Part shown: piece after piece, positions 26,901 through 39,669 of the stretch
Layout: each line of letters opens with the position of its first letter
Position numbering within the stretch: position 1 is the stretch's first letter
Assembly (NCBI RefSeq): GCF_029227915.1
Contig: NC_079888.1
Coordinates: 21,246,001 to 21,310,000 of the forward strand
Origin: Hydractinia symbiolongicarpus
Taxonomy: Eukaryota > Cnidaria > Hydrozoa > Anthoathecata > Hydractiniidae
Length of the DNA: 64,000 nucleotides
Direction of reading: 5' to 3'
Translations under genes and position numbers: made by a program
The notes under the pieces: model-generated
Database searches by the model: none
What the model saw: the letters and a program-made list of their open reading frames with translations, nothing else
Told to the model about the DNA's origin: nothing

Positions 26901-29194
26901 CCGGAACTCAGCGATTACACTGGGCACTGTGGTAGCGCTTCATTTAAAAATTAGGCTAAAAAAAGTCATTTTTTTACTGTGGGACTTATCCTAGCCGTTA
27001 GTGCGCGTTGAAGAAAAAGCGACAGTTTCAAAAAATACATTTCATTGACTTTCTAACGGTGTCAGTCCGTTTGAGTTACAACGGTTGGGTCACATATTCG
27101 TACCAACATGTATTTAGCGATATTTTTTTGATATTACTAGGTAGCATCGCTTTTAACTATGAAACGATTGACTGTGGGACTTAATAGAGCTAACTTTGGA
27201 GTGTCACCTGATAAATGTGATAAAAAAGACAATTGGACTCCAAGAAAAATCATTCTTCTTAATTTGACGTGATTGCCGGAACTCAGCGATTACACTGGGC
27301 TCTGTGGTAGCGCTTCATTTAAGAATTATAATAAAAAAGTCATTTTTTCATTGTGGGACCAATCCTAGCCATTATCCTGCCTTGAGGAAATAGCGACAGT
27401 TTGAAAAACTACATTTCATTGACTTTCTAACGGTGTCAGTCCGTTTGAGTTTCAACGGTTGTGTCACATATTCATACCAACATGTATTTAGCGATATTTT
27501 TTTGATATTACTAGGTTGCATCGCTTTTAACAATGAAACGTTGACTGTGGGACTTAATTGAACTAACTTCGGACTGTGACCTGATAAATGTGATAAAAGA
27601 GACAATTGGACTCCAAGAAAAAACATTCTTTTTAATTTGACATGATTGCCGAAACTCAGCGATTACACTGGGCTCTGTGGTAGCGCTTCATTTAAGAATT
27701 ATGATAAAAAAAGTCATTTTTTTATTGTGGGACCAATCCTAGCCATTATCCTACGCTGAGGAAATAGTGACAGTTTCAAAAACTACATTTCATTGACTTT
27801 CTAACGGTGTCAGTCCGTTTGAGTTTCAACGGTTGTGTCACATATTCATACCAACATGTATTTAGCGATATTTTTTTAATATTACTAGGTTGCATCGCTT
27901 TTAACAATGAAACGTTGACTGTGGGACTTAATTGAACTAACTTTGGACTGTGACCTGATAAATAGGATAAATGAGACAATTGGACTCCAAAAAATAACAT
28001 TCTTGTTAACTTGACGTGATTGCCGGAACTCAGCGATTGCACTGGGCACTGTGGTAGCGCTTCATTTAAAAATTAGGCTAAAAAAAGTCATTTTTTTACT
28101 GTGGGACTTATCCTAGCCGTTAGCGCGCGTTGAAGAAAAAGCGACAGTTTCAAAAACTACATTTCATTGACTTTCTAACGGTGTCAGTCCGTTTGAGTTA
28201 CAACGGTTGGGTCACATATTCGTACCAACATGTATTTAGCGATATTTTTTTGATATTACTAGGTAGCATCGCTTTTAACTATGAAACGATTGACTGTGGG
28301 ACTTAATAGAGCTAACTTTGGAGTGTCACCTGATAAATGTGATAAAAGAGACAATTGGACTCCAAGAAAAAACATTCTTCTTAATTTGACATGATTGCCG
28401 AAACTCAGCGATTACACTGGGCTCTGTGGTAGCGCTTCATTTAAGAATTATAATAAAAAAGTCATTTTTTCATTGTGGGACCAATCCTAGCCATTATCCT
28501 GCCTTGAGGAAATAGCGACAGTTTGAAAAACTACATTTCATTGACTTTCTAACGGTGTCAGTCCGTTTGAGTTTCAACGGTTGTGTCACATATTCATACC
28601 AACATGTATTTAGCGATATTTTTTTAATATTACTAGGTTGCATCGCTTTTAACAATGAAACGTTGACTGTGGGACTTAATTGAACTAACTTTGGACTGTG
28701 ACCTGATAAATGTGATAAATGAGACAATTGGACTCCAAAAAATAACATTCTTGTTAACTTGACGTGATTGCCGGAACTCAGCGATTACACTGGGCACTGT
28801 GGTAGCGCTTCATTTAAAAATTAGGCTAAAAAAAGTCATTTTTTTACTGTGGGACTTATCCTAGCCGTTAGCGCGCGTTGAAGAAAAAGCGACAGTTTCA
28901 AAAACTACATTTCATTGACTTTCTAACGGTGTCAGTCCGTTTGAGTTACAACGGTTGGGTCACATATTCGTACCAACATGTATTTAGCGATATTTTTTTG
29001 ATATTACTAGGTAGCATCGCTTTTAACTATAAAACGATTGACTGTGGGACTTAATAGAGCTAACTTTGGAGTGTCACCTGATAAATGTGATAAAAAAGAC
29101 AATTGGACTCCAAGAAAAATCATTCTTCTTAATTTGACGTGATTGCCGGAACTCAGCGATTACACTGGGCTCTGTGGTAGCGCTTCATTTAAGA
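23960..29194 (+). repeat. 14-mer HOR (5,235 bp), copy 1
   Basis: Fourteen monomers repeated in the same order in the next 5.2 kb. Scoring each unit by TTCGTACC (X) or TTCATACC/TTCACACC (Y) gives the order YYXYYXXYXYYXYX in both copies. Rare markers keep the exact offset: GTAGTGCTTCATTT (24,316), CATTTCATTTACTTTC (24,421), GCCGTCAGCGCGCG (24,751), TTCACACCAACATG (25,227), TTAGCGTTATATTTTTG (25,991), GATAAATAGGATAAATG (26,087) and CGTTAGTGCGCG (26,996). Y units usually carry AACAATGAAACGTTGAC; X units usually carry AGGTAGCATCGC with TAATAGAGC. Confidence 0.9.
26060..27929 (+). repeat. 5-mer HOR (1,870 bp) nested in the 14-mer, copy 1
   Basis: Five monomers, nested inside the 14-mer, that recur with offset 1,870. 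Markers are GATAAATAGGATAAATG (26,087 and 27,957), CAGCGATTGCACTGG, the TTTTTTTAATATTACTAGG unit, and AAAAAAGACAATTGG with AAAAATCATTCTTC. Because this dimer of 5-mers is present in both 14-mer copies, the 5-mer duplication came before the 14-mer duplication. Confidence 0.8.
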
Positions 29195-29550
29195 ATTATA
29201 ATAAAAAAGTCATTTTTTCATTGTGGGACCAATCCTAGCCATTATCCTGCCTTGAGGAAATAGCGACAGTTTGAAAAACTACATTTCATTGACTTTCTAA
29301 CGGTGTCTGTCCGTTTGAGTTTCAACGGTTGTGTCACATATTCATACCAACATGTATTTAGCGATATTTTTTTGATATTACTAGGTTGCATCGCTTTTAA
29401 CAATGAAACGTTGACTGTGGGACTTAATTGAACTAACTTCGGACTGTGACCTGATAAATGTGATAAAAGAGACAATTGGACTCCAAGAAAAAACATTCTT
29501 TTTAATTTGACATGATTGCCGAAACTCAGCGATTACACTGGGCTCTGTGG
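27930..29550 (+). repeat. 5-mer HOR (1,870 bp) nested in the 14-mer, copy 2
   Basis: Tandem copy of the preceding five monomers. Private changes are AACTATAAAACGATTG (29,024) and GTGTCTGTCCG (29,304). Both private changes are carried into later copies at about 34,260/34,540 and 37,250/37,530, which tells the order of events: 5-mer duplication, then these mutations, then the 14-mer and 8-mer duplications. Confidence 0.8.
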
Positions 29551-32500
29551 TAGTGCTTCATTTAAGAATTATGATAAAAAAAGTCATTTTTTTAATGTGG
29601 GACCAATCCTAGCCATTATCCTACGCTGAGGAAATAGCGACAGTTTCAAAAACTACATTTCATTTACTTTCTAACGGTGTCAGTCCGTTTGAGTTTCAAC
29701 GGTTGTGTCACATATTCATACCAACATGTATTTAGCGATATTTTTTTAATATTACTAGGTTGCATCGCTTTTAACAATGAAACGTTGACTGTGGGACTTA
29801 ATTGAACAAACTTTGGACTGTGACCTGATAAATGTGATAAATGAGACAATTGGACTCCAAAAAATAACATTCTTGTTAACTTGACGTGATTGCCGGAACT
29901 CAGCGATTACACTGGGCACTGTGGTAGCGCTTCATTTAAAAATTAGGCTAAAAAAAGTCATTTTTTTACTGTGGGACTTATCCTAGCCGTCAGCGCGCGT
30001 TGAAGAAAAAGCGACAGTTTCAAAAACTACATTTCATTGACTTTCTAACGGTGTCAGTCCGTTTGAGTTACAACGGTTGGGTCACATATTCGTACCAACA
30101 TGTATTTAGCGATATTTTTTTGATATTACTAGGTAGCATCGCTTTTAACAATGAAACGTTGACTGTGGGACTTAATTGAACTAACTTCGGACTGTGACCT
30201 GATAAATGTGATAAAAGAGACAATTGGACTCCAAGAAAAATCATTCTTCTTAATTTGACGTGATTGCCGGAACTCAGCGATTACACTGGGCTCTGTGGTA
30301 GCGCTTCATTTAAGAATTATAATAAAAAAGTCATTTTTTCATTGTGGGACCAATCCTAGCCATTATCCTGCCTTGAGGAAATAGCGACAGTTTGAAAAAC
30401 TACATTTCATTGACTTTCTAACGGTGTCAGTCCGTTTGAGTTTCAACGGTTGTGTCACATATTCACACCAACATGTATTTAGCGATATTTTTTTGATATT
30501 ACTAGGTTGCATCGCTTTTAACAATGAAACGTTGACTGTGGGACTTAATTGAACTAACTTCGGACTGTGACCTGATAAATGTGATAAAAGAGACAATTGG
30601 ACTTCAAGAAAAAACATTCTTTTTAATTTGACATGATTGCCGAAACTCAGCGATTACACTGGGCTCTGTGGTAGCGCTTCATTTAAGAATTATGATAAAA
30701 AAAGTCATTTTTTTAATGTGGGACCAATCCTAGCCATTATCCTACGCTGAGGAAATAGTGACAGTTTCAAAAACTACATTTCATTGACTTTCTAACGGTG
30801 TCAGTCCGTTTGAGTTTCAACGGTTGTGTCACATATTCATACCAACATGTATTTAGCGATATTTTTTGATATTACTAGGTTGCATCGCTTTTAACAATGA
30901 AACGTTGACTGTGGGACTTAATTGAACTAACTTTGGACTGTGACCTGATAAATGTGATAAATGAGACAATTGGACTCCAAAAAATAACATTCTTGTTAAC
31001 TTGACGTGATTGCCGGAACTCAGCGATTACACTGGGCACTGTGGTAGCGCTTCATTTAAAAATTAGGCTAAAAAAAGTCATTTTTTTACTGTGGGACTTA
31101 TCCTAGCCGTTAGCGCGCGTTGAAGAAAAAGCGACAGTTTCAAAAACTACATTTCATTGACTTTCTAACGGTGTCAGTCCGTTTGAGTTACAACGGTTGG
31201 GTCACATATTCGTACCAACATGTATTTAGCGTTATATTTTTGATATTACTAGGTAGCATCGCTTTTAGCTATGAAACGATTGACTGTGGGACTTAATTGA
31301 ACTAACTTTGGACTGTGACCTGATAAATAGGATAAATGAGACAATTGGACTCCAAAAAATAACATTCTTGTTAACTTGACGTGATTGCCGGAACTCAGCG
31401 ATTGCACTGGGCACTGTGGTAGCGCTTCATTTAAAAATTAGGCTAAAAAAAGTCATTTTTTTACTGTGGGACTTATCCTAGCCGTTAGCGCGCGTTGAAG
31501 AAAAAGCGACAGTTTCAAAAACTACATTTCATTGACTTTCTAACGGTGTCAGTCCGTTTGAGTTACAACGGTTGGGTCACATATTCGTACCAACATGTAT
31601 TTAGCGATATTTTTTTGATATTACTAGGTAGCATCGCTTTTAACTATGAAACGATTGACTGTGGGACTTAATAGAGCTAACTTTGGAGTGTCACCTGATA
31701 AATGTGATAAAAGAGACAATTGGACTCCAAGAAAAAACATTCTTCTTAATTTGACATGATTGCCGAAACTCAGCGATTACACTGGGCTCTGTGGTAGCGC
31801 TTCATTTAAGAATTATAATAAAAAAGTCATTTTTTCATTGTGGGACCAATCCTAGCCATTATCCTGCCTTGAGGAAATAGCGACAGTTTGAAAAACTACA
31901 TTTCATTGACTTTCTAACGGTGTCAGTCCGTTTGAGTTTCAACGGTTGTGTCACATATTCATACCAACATGTATTTAGCGATATTTTTTTAATATTACTA
32001 GGTTGCATCGCTTTTAACAATGAAACGTTGACTGTGGGACTTAATTGAACTAACTTTGGACTGTGACCTGATAAATGTGATAAATGAGACAATTGGACTC
32101 CAAAAAATAACATTCTTGTTAACTTGACGTGATTGCCGGAACTCAGCGATTACACTGGGCACTGTGGTAGCGCTTCATTTAAAAATTAGGCTAAAAAAAG
32201 TCATTTTTTTACTGTGGGACTTATCCTAGCCGTTAGTGCGCGTTGAAGAAAAAGCGACAGTTTCAAAAAATACATTTCATTGACTTTCTAACGGTGTCAG
32301 TCCGTTTGAGTTACAACGGTTGGGTCACATATTCGTACCAACATGTATTTAGCGATATTTTTTTGATATTACTAGGTAGCATCGCTTTTAACTATGAAAC
32401 GATTGACTGTGGGACTTAATAGAGCTAACTTTGGAGTGTCACCTGATAAATGTGATAAAAAAGACAATTGGACTCCAAGAAAAATCATTCTTCTTAATTT

Positions 32501-34600
32501 GACGTGATTGCCGGAACTCAGCGATTACACTGGGCTCTGTGGTAGCGCTTCATTTAAGAATTATAATAAAAAAGTCATTTTTTCATTGTGGGACCAATCC
32601 TAGCCATTATCCTGCCTTGAGGAAATAGCGACAGTTTGAAAAACTACATTTCATTGACTTTCTAACGGTGTCAGTCCGTTTGAGTTTCAACGGTTGTGTC
32701 ACATATTCATACCAACATGTATTTAGCGATATTTTTTTGATATTACTAGGTTGCATCGCTTTTAACAATGAAACGTTGACTGTGGGACTTAATTGAACTA
32801 ACTTCGGACTGTGACCTGATAAATGTGATAAAAGAGACAATTGGACTCCAAGAAAAAACATTCTTTTTAATTTGACATGATTGCCGAAACTCAGCGATTA
32901 CACTGGGCTCTGTGGTAGCGCTTCATTTAAGAATTATGATAAAAAAAAGTCATTTTTTTATTGTGGGACCAATCCTAGCCATTATCCTACGCTGAGGAAA
33001 TAGTGACAGTTTCAAAAACTACATTTCATTGACTTTCTAACGGTGTCAGTCCGTTTGAGTTTCAACGGTTGTGTCACATATTCATACCAACATGTATTTA
33101 GCGATATTTTTTTAATATTACTAGGTTGCATCGCTTTTAACAATGAAACGTTGACTGTGGGACTTAATTGAACTAACTTTGGACTGTGACCTGATAAATA
33201 GGATAAATGAGACAATTGGACTCCAAAAAATAACATTCTTGTTAACTTGACGTGATTGCCGGAACTCAGCGATTGCACTGGGCACTGTGGTAGCGCTTCA
33301 TTTAAAAATTAGGCTAAAAAAAGTCATTTTTTTACTGTGGGACTTATCCTAGCCGTTAGCGCGCGTTGAAGAAAAAGCGACAGTTTCAAAAACTACATTT
33401 CATTGACTTTCTAACGGTGTCAGTCCGTTTGAGTTACAACGGTTGGGTCACATATTCGTACCAACATGTATTTAGCGATATTTTTTTGATATTACTAGGT
33501 AGCATCGCTTTTAACTATGAAACGATTGACTGTGGGACTTAATAGAGCTAACTTTGGAGTGTCACCTGATAAATGTGATAAAAGAGACAATTGGACTCCA
33601 AGAAAAAACATTCTTCTTAATTTGACATGATTGCCGAAACTCAGCGATTACACTGGGCTCTGTGGTAGCGCTTCATTTAAGAATTATAATAAAAAAGTCA
33701 TTTTTTCATTGTGGGACCAATCCTAGCCATTATCCTGCCTTGAGGAAATAGCGACAGTTTGAAAAACTACATTTCATTGACTTTCTAACGGTGTCAGTCC
33801 GTTTGAGTTTCAACGGTTGTGTCACATATTCATACCAACATGTATTTAGCGATATTTTTTTAATATTACTAGGTTGCATCGCTTTTAACAATGAAACGTT
33901 GACTGTGGGACTTAATTGAACTAACTTTGGACTGTGACCTGATAAATGTGATAAATGAGACAATTGGACTCCAAAAAATAACATTCTTGTTAACTTGACG
34001 TGATTGCCGGAACTCAGCGATTACACTGGGCACTGTGGTAGCGCTTCATTTAAAAATTAGGCTAAAAAAAGTCATTTTTTTACTGTGGGACTTATCCTAG
34101 CCGTTAGCGCGCGTTGAAGAAAAAGCGACAGTTTCAAAAACTACATTTCATTGACTTTCTAACGGTGTCAGTCCGTTTGAGTTACAACGGTTGGGTCACA
34201 TATTCGTACCAACATGTATTTAGCGATATTTTTTTGATATTACTAGGTAGCATCGCTTTTAACTATAAAACGATTGACTGTGGGACTTAATAGAGCTAAC
34301 TTTGGAGTGTCACCTGATAAATGTGATAAAAAAGACAATTGGACTCCAAGAAAAATCATTCTTCTTAATTTGACGTGATTGCCGGAACTCAGCGATTACA
34401 CTGGGCTCTGTGGTAGCGCTTCATTTAAGAATTATAATAAAAAAGTCATTTTTTCATTGTGGGACCAATCCTAGCCATTATCCTGCCTTGAGGAAATAGC
34501 GACAGTTTGAAAAACTACATTTCATTGACTTTCTAACGGTGTCTGTCCGTTTGAGTTTCAACGGTTGTGTCACATATTCATACCAACATGTATTTAGCGA
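29195..34600 (+). repeat. 14-mer HOR (5,235 bp), copy 2
   Basis: Second copy of the 14-mer. All rare markers recur 5,235-5,236 bp downstream, the extra base arising from an A-run near 32,941. Differences are few (for example TTCATACC-type CACACCAACATGTAT here against CACACCAACATGAAT in copy 1). The block runs past one full 14-mer to about 34,600, where an exchange with another register begins. Confidence 0.9.
31610..34600 (+). repeat. Second 8-mer HOR (2,991 bp), copy 1
   Basis: The last eight monomers of the second 14-mer copy, repeated again immediately to the right with offset 2,991. Markers are TTAGTGCGCGTTG (32,235), CAAAAAATACATTTC (32,265), the GATAAAAAAAAGTC run (32,938), GATAAATAGG (33,194), AACTATAAAACG (34,260) and GTGTCTGTCCG (34,540). 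Confidence 0.87.
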
Positions 34601-34845
34601 TATTTTTTGATATTACTAGGTTGCATCGCTTTTAACAATGAAACGTTGACTGTGGGACTTAATTGAACTAACTTTGGAGTGTCACCTGATAAATGTGATA
34701 AAAGAGACAATTGGACTCCAAGAAAAAACATTCTTCTTAATTTGACATGATTGCCGAAACTCAGCGATTACACTGGGCTCTGTGGTAGCGCTTCATTTAA
34801 GAATTATAATAAAAAAGTCATTTTTTCATTGTGGGACCAATCCTA
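34472..34845 (+). repeat. Chimeric monomer at the 14-mer/8-mer junction
   Basis: The left part of this unit follows the 14-mer register (GTGTCTGTCCG at 34,540), while from about 34,670 it follows the 8-mer register (TTTGGAGTGTCACC with GATAAAAGAGAC). Between them lies AACAATGAAACGTTGAC with TAATTGAACTAAC, a combination that normally continues as TTCGGACTGTGACC or TTTGGACTGTGACC. The unit therefore records the crossover point of an unequal exchange, within roughly 34,590-34,675. Confidence 0.75.
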
Positions 34846-37591
34846 GCCATTATCCTGCCTTGAGGAAATAGCGACAGTTTGAAAAACTACATTTCATTGA
34901 CTTTCTAACGGTGTCAGTCCGTTTGAGTTTCAACGGTTGTGTCACATATTCATACCAACATGTATTTAGCGATATTTTTTTAATATTACTAGGTTGCATC
35001 GCTTTTAACAATGAAACGTTGACTGTGGGACTTAATTGAACTAACTTTGGACTGTGACCTGATAAATGTGATAAATGAGACAATTGGACTCCAAAAAATA
35101 ACATTCTTGTTAACTTGACGTGATTGCCGGAACTCAGCGATTACACTGGGCACTGTGGTAGCGCTTCATTTAAAAATTAGGCTAAAAAAAGTCATTTTTT
35201 TACTGTGGGACTTATCCTAGCCGTTAGTGCGCGTTGAAGAAAAAGCGACAGTTTCAAAAAATACATTTCATTGACTTTCTAACGGTGTCAGTCCGTTTGA
35301 GTTACAACGGTTGGGTCACATATTCGTACCAACATGTATTTAGCGATATTTTTTTGATATTACTAGGTAGCATCGCTTTTAACTATGAAACGATTGACTG
35401 TGGGACTTAATAGAGCTAACTTTGGAGTGTCACCTGATAAATGTGATAAAAAAGACAATTGGACTCCAAGAAAAATCATTCTTCTTAATTTGACGTGATT
35501 GCCGGAACTCAGCGATTACACTGGGCTCTGTGGTAGCGCTTCATTTAAGAATTATAATAAAAAAGTCATTTTTTCATTGTGGGACCAATCCTAGCCATTA
35601 TCCTGCCTTGAGGAAATAGCGACAGTTTGAAAAACTACATTTCATTGACTTTCTAACGGTGTCAGTCCGTTTGAGTTTCAACGGTTGTGTCACATATTCA
35701 TACCAACATGTATTTAGCGATATTTTTTTGATATTACTAGGTTGCATCGCTTTTAACAATGAAACGTTGACTGTGGGACTTAATTGAACTAACTTCGGAC
35801 TGTGACCTGATAAATGTGATAAAAGAGACAATTGGACTCCAAGAAAAAACATTCTTTTTAATTTGACATGATTGCCGAAACTCAGCGATTACACTGGGCT
35901 CTGTGGTAGCGCTTCATTTAAGAATTATGATAAAAAAAAGTCATTTTTTTATTGTGGGACCAATCCTAGCCATTATCCTACGCTGAGGAAATAGTGACAG
36001 TTTCAAAAACTACATTTCATTGACTTTCTAACGGTGTCAGTCCGTTTGAGTTTCAACGGTTGTGTCACATATTCATACCAACATGTATTTAGCGATATTT
36101 TTTTAATATTACTAGGTTGCATCGCTTTTAACAATGAAACGTTGACTGTGGGACTTAATTGAACTAACTTTGGACTGTGACCTGATAAATAGGATAAATG
36201 AGACAATTGGACTCCAAAAAATAACATTCTTGTTAACTTGACGTGATTGCCGGAACTCAGCGATTGCACTGGGCACTGTGGTAGCGCTTCATTTAAAAAT
36301 TAGGCTAAAAAAAGTCATTTTTTTACTGTGGGACTTATCCTAGCCGTTAGCGCGCGTTGAAGAAAAAGCGACAGTTTCAAAAACTACATTTCATTGACTT
36401 TCTAACGGTGTCAGTCCGTTTGAGTTACAACGGTTGGGTCACATATTCGTACCAACATGTATTTAGCGATATTTTTTTGATATTACTAGGTAGCATCGCT
36501 TTTAACTATGAAACGATTGACTGTGGGACTTAATAGAGCTAACTTTGGAGTGTCACCTGATAAATGTGATAAAAGTGACAATTGGACTCCAAGAAAAAAC
36601 ATTCTTCTTAATTTGACATGATTGCCGAAACTCAGCGATTACACTGGGCTCTGTGGTAGCGCTTCATTTAAGAATTATAATAAAAAAGTCATTTTTTCAT
36701 TGTGGGACCAATCCTAGCCATTATCCTGCCTTGAGGAAATAGCGACAGTTTGAAAAACTACATTTCATTGACTTTCTAACGGTGTCAGTCCGTTTGAGTT
36801 TCAACGGTTGTGTCACATATTCATACCAACATGTATTTAGCGATATTTTTTTAATATTACTAGGTTGCATCGCTTTTAACAATGAAACGTTGACTGTGGG
36901 ACTTAATTGAACTAACTTTGGACTGTGACCTGATAAATGTGATAAATGAGACAATTGGACTCCAAAAAATAACATTCTTGTTAACTTGACGTGATTGCCG
37001 GAACTCAGCGATTACACTGGGCACTGTGGTAGCGCTTCATTTAAAAATTAGGCTAAAAAAAGTCATTTTTTTACTGTGGGACTTATCCTAGCCGTTAGCG
37101 CGCGTTGAAGAAAAAGCGACAGTTTCAAAAACTACATTTCATTGACTTTCTAACGGTGTCAGTCCGTTTGAGTTACAACGGTTGGGTCACATATTCGTAC
37201 CAACATGTATTTAGCGATATTTTTTTGATATTACTAGGTAGCATCGCTTTTAACTATAAAACGATTGACTGTGGGACTTAATAGAGCTAACTTTGGAGTG
37301 TCACCTGATAAATGTGATAAAAAAGACAATTGGACTCCAAGAAAAATCATTCTTCTTAATTTGACGTGATTGCCGGAACTCAGCGATTACACTGGGCTCT
37401 GTGGTAGCGCTTCATTTAAGAATTATAATAAAAAAGTCATTTTTTCATTGTGGGACCAATCCTAGCCATTATCCTGCCTTGAGGAAATAGCGACAGTTTG
37501 AAAAACTACATTTCATTGACTTTCTAACGGTGTCTGTCCGTTTGAGTTTCAACGGTTGTGTCACATATTCATACCAACATGTATTTAGCGA
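34601..37591 (+). repeat. Second 8-mer HOR (2,991 bp), copy 2
   Basis: Direct tandem copy of 31,610-34,600, with every marker displaced by 2,991 bp: TTAGTGCGCGTTG at about 35,225, AACTATAAAACG at about 37,251 and GTGTCTGTCCG at about 37,530. A private change is AAAAGTGACAATTGG near 36,573. With the preceding blocks this makes 24-37.6 kb the most homogeneous part of the window. Confidence 0.87.
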
Positions 37592-39669
37592 TATTTTTTT
37601 GATATTACTAGGTTGCATCGCTTTTAACAATGAAACGTTGACTGTGGGACTTAATTGAACTAACTTCGGACTGTGACCTGATAAATGTGATAAAAGAGAC
37701 AATTGGACTCCAAGAAAAAACATTCTTTTTAATTTGACATGATTGCCGAAACTCAGCGATTACACTGGGCTCTGTGGTAGCGCTTTATTTAAGAATTATG
37801 ATAAAAAAAGACATTTTTTTAATGTGGGACCAATCCTAGCCATTATCCTACGCTGAGGAAATAGTGACAGTTTCAAAAACTACATTTCATTGACATTCTA
37901 ACGGTGTCAGTCCGTTTGAGTTTCAACGGTTGTGTCACATATTCATACCAACATGTATTTAGCGATATTTTTTGATATTACTAGGTTGCATCGCTTTTAA
38001 CAATGAAACGTTGACTGTGGGACTTAATTGAACTAACTTTGGACTGTGACCTGATAAATGTGATAAAAGATACAATTAGACTCCAAGAAAAAACATTCTT
38101 CTTAATTTGACATGATTGCCGAAACTCAGCGATTACACTGGGCTCTTTGGTAGCGCTTCATTTAAGAATTATAATAAAAAAGTCATTTTTTTACTGTGGG
38201 ACTTATCCTAGCCGTTAGCGCGCGTTGAAGAAAAAGCGACAGTTTCAAAAACTACATTTCATTGACTTTCTAACGGTGTCAGTCCGTTTGAGTTACAACG
38301 GTTGGGTCACATATTCGTACCAACATGTATTTAGCGATATATTTTTGATATTACTAGGTAGCATCGCTTTTAGCTATGAAACGATTGACTGTGGGACTTA
38401 ATAGAGCTAACTTTGGAGTGACACCTGATAAATGTGATAAAAGATACAATTAGACTCCAAGAAAAAACATTCTTCTTAATTTGACATGATTGCCGAAACT
38501 CAGCGATTACACTGGGCTCTTTGGTAGCGCTTCATTTAAGAATTATAATAAAAAAGTCATTTTTTCATTGTGGGACCAATCCTAGCCATTATCCTGCCTT
38601 GAGGAAATAGCGACAGTTTGAAAAACTACATTTCATTGACTTTCTAACGGTGTCAGTCCGTTTGAGTTTCAACGGTTGTGTCACATATTCATACCAACAT
38701 GTATTTAGCGATATTTTTTTAATATTACTAGGTTGCATCGCTTTTAACAATGAAACGTTGACTGTGGGACTTAATTGAACTAACTTTGGACTGTGACCTG
38801 ATAAATGTGATAAATGAGACAATTGGACTCCAAAAAATAACATTCTTGTTAACTTGACGTGATTGCCGGAACTCAGCGATTACACTGGGCACTGTGGTAG
38901 CGCTTCATTTAAAAATTAGGCTAAAAAAAGTCATTTTTTTACTGTGGGACTTATCCTAGCCGTTAGCGCGCGTTGAAGAAAAAGCGACAGTTTCAAAAAC
39001 TACATTTCATTGACTTTCTAACGGTGTCAGTCCGTTTGAGTTACAACGGTTGGGTCACATATTCGTACCAACATGTATTTAGCGATATTTTTTTGATATT
39101 ACTAGGTAGCATCGCTTTTAACTATGAAACGATTGACTGTGGGACTTAATAGAGCTAACTTTGGAGTGTCACCTGATAAATGTGATAAAAGAGACAATTG
39201 GACTCCAAGAAAAAACATTCTTCTTAATTTGACATGATTGCCGAAACTCAGCGATTACACTGGGCTCTGTGGTAGCACTTCATTTAAGAATTATAATAAA
39301 AAAGTCATTTTTTCATTGTGGGACCAATCCTAGCCATTATCCTGCCTTGAGGAAATAGCGACAGTTTGAAAAACTACATTTCATTGACTTTCTAACGGTG
39401 TCAGTCCGTTTGAGTTTCAACGGTTGTGTCACATATTCATACCAACATGTATTTAGCGATATTTTTTTGATATTACTAGGTTGCATCGCTTTTAACAATG
39501 AAACGTTGACTGTGGGACTTAATTGAACTAACTTCGGACTGTGACCTGATAAATGTGATAAAAGAGACAATTGGACTCGAAGAAAAATCATTCTTCTTAA
39601 TTTGACGTGATTGCCGGAACTCAGCGATTACACTGGGCTCTGTGGTAGCGCTTCATTTAAAAATTAAGA
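37592..39669 (+). repeat. Family I satellite with a single-monomer duplication
   Basis: About five and a half monomers in X/Y style. Two adjacent units share AAAAGATACAATTAGACTCC (38,066 and 38,440, exactly 374 bp apart) together with GGGCTCTTTGGTAGCG, neither of which is seen elsewhere. This marks a recent tandem duplication of one monomer. At about 38,165-38,190 the AATTATAATAAAAAAGTC start of a Y unit joins TTTTTTTACTGTGGGACTT of an X unit, again a chimera. Confidence 0.75.
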
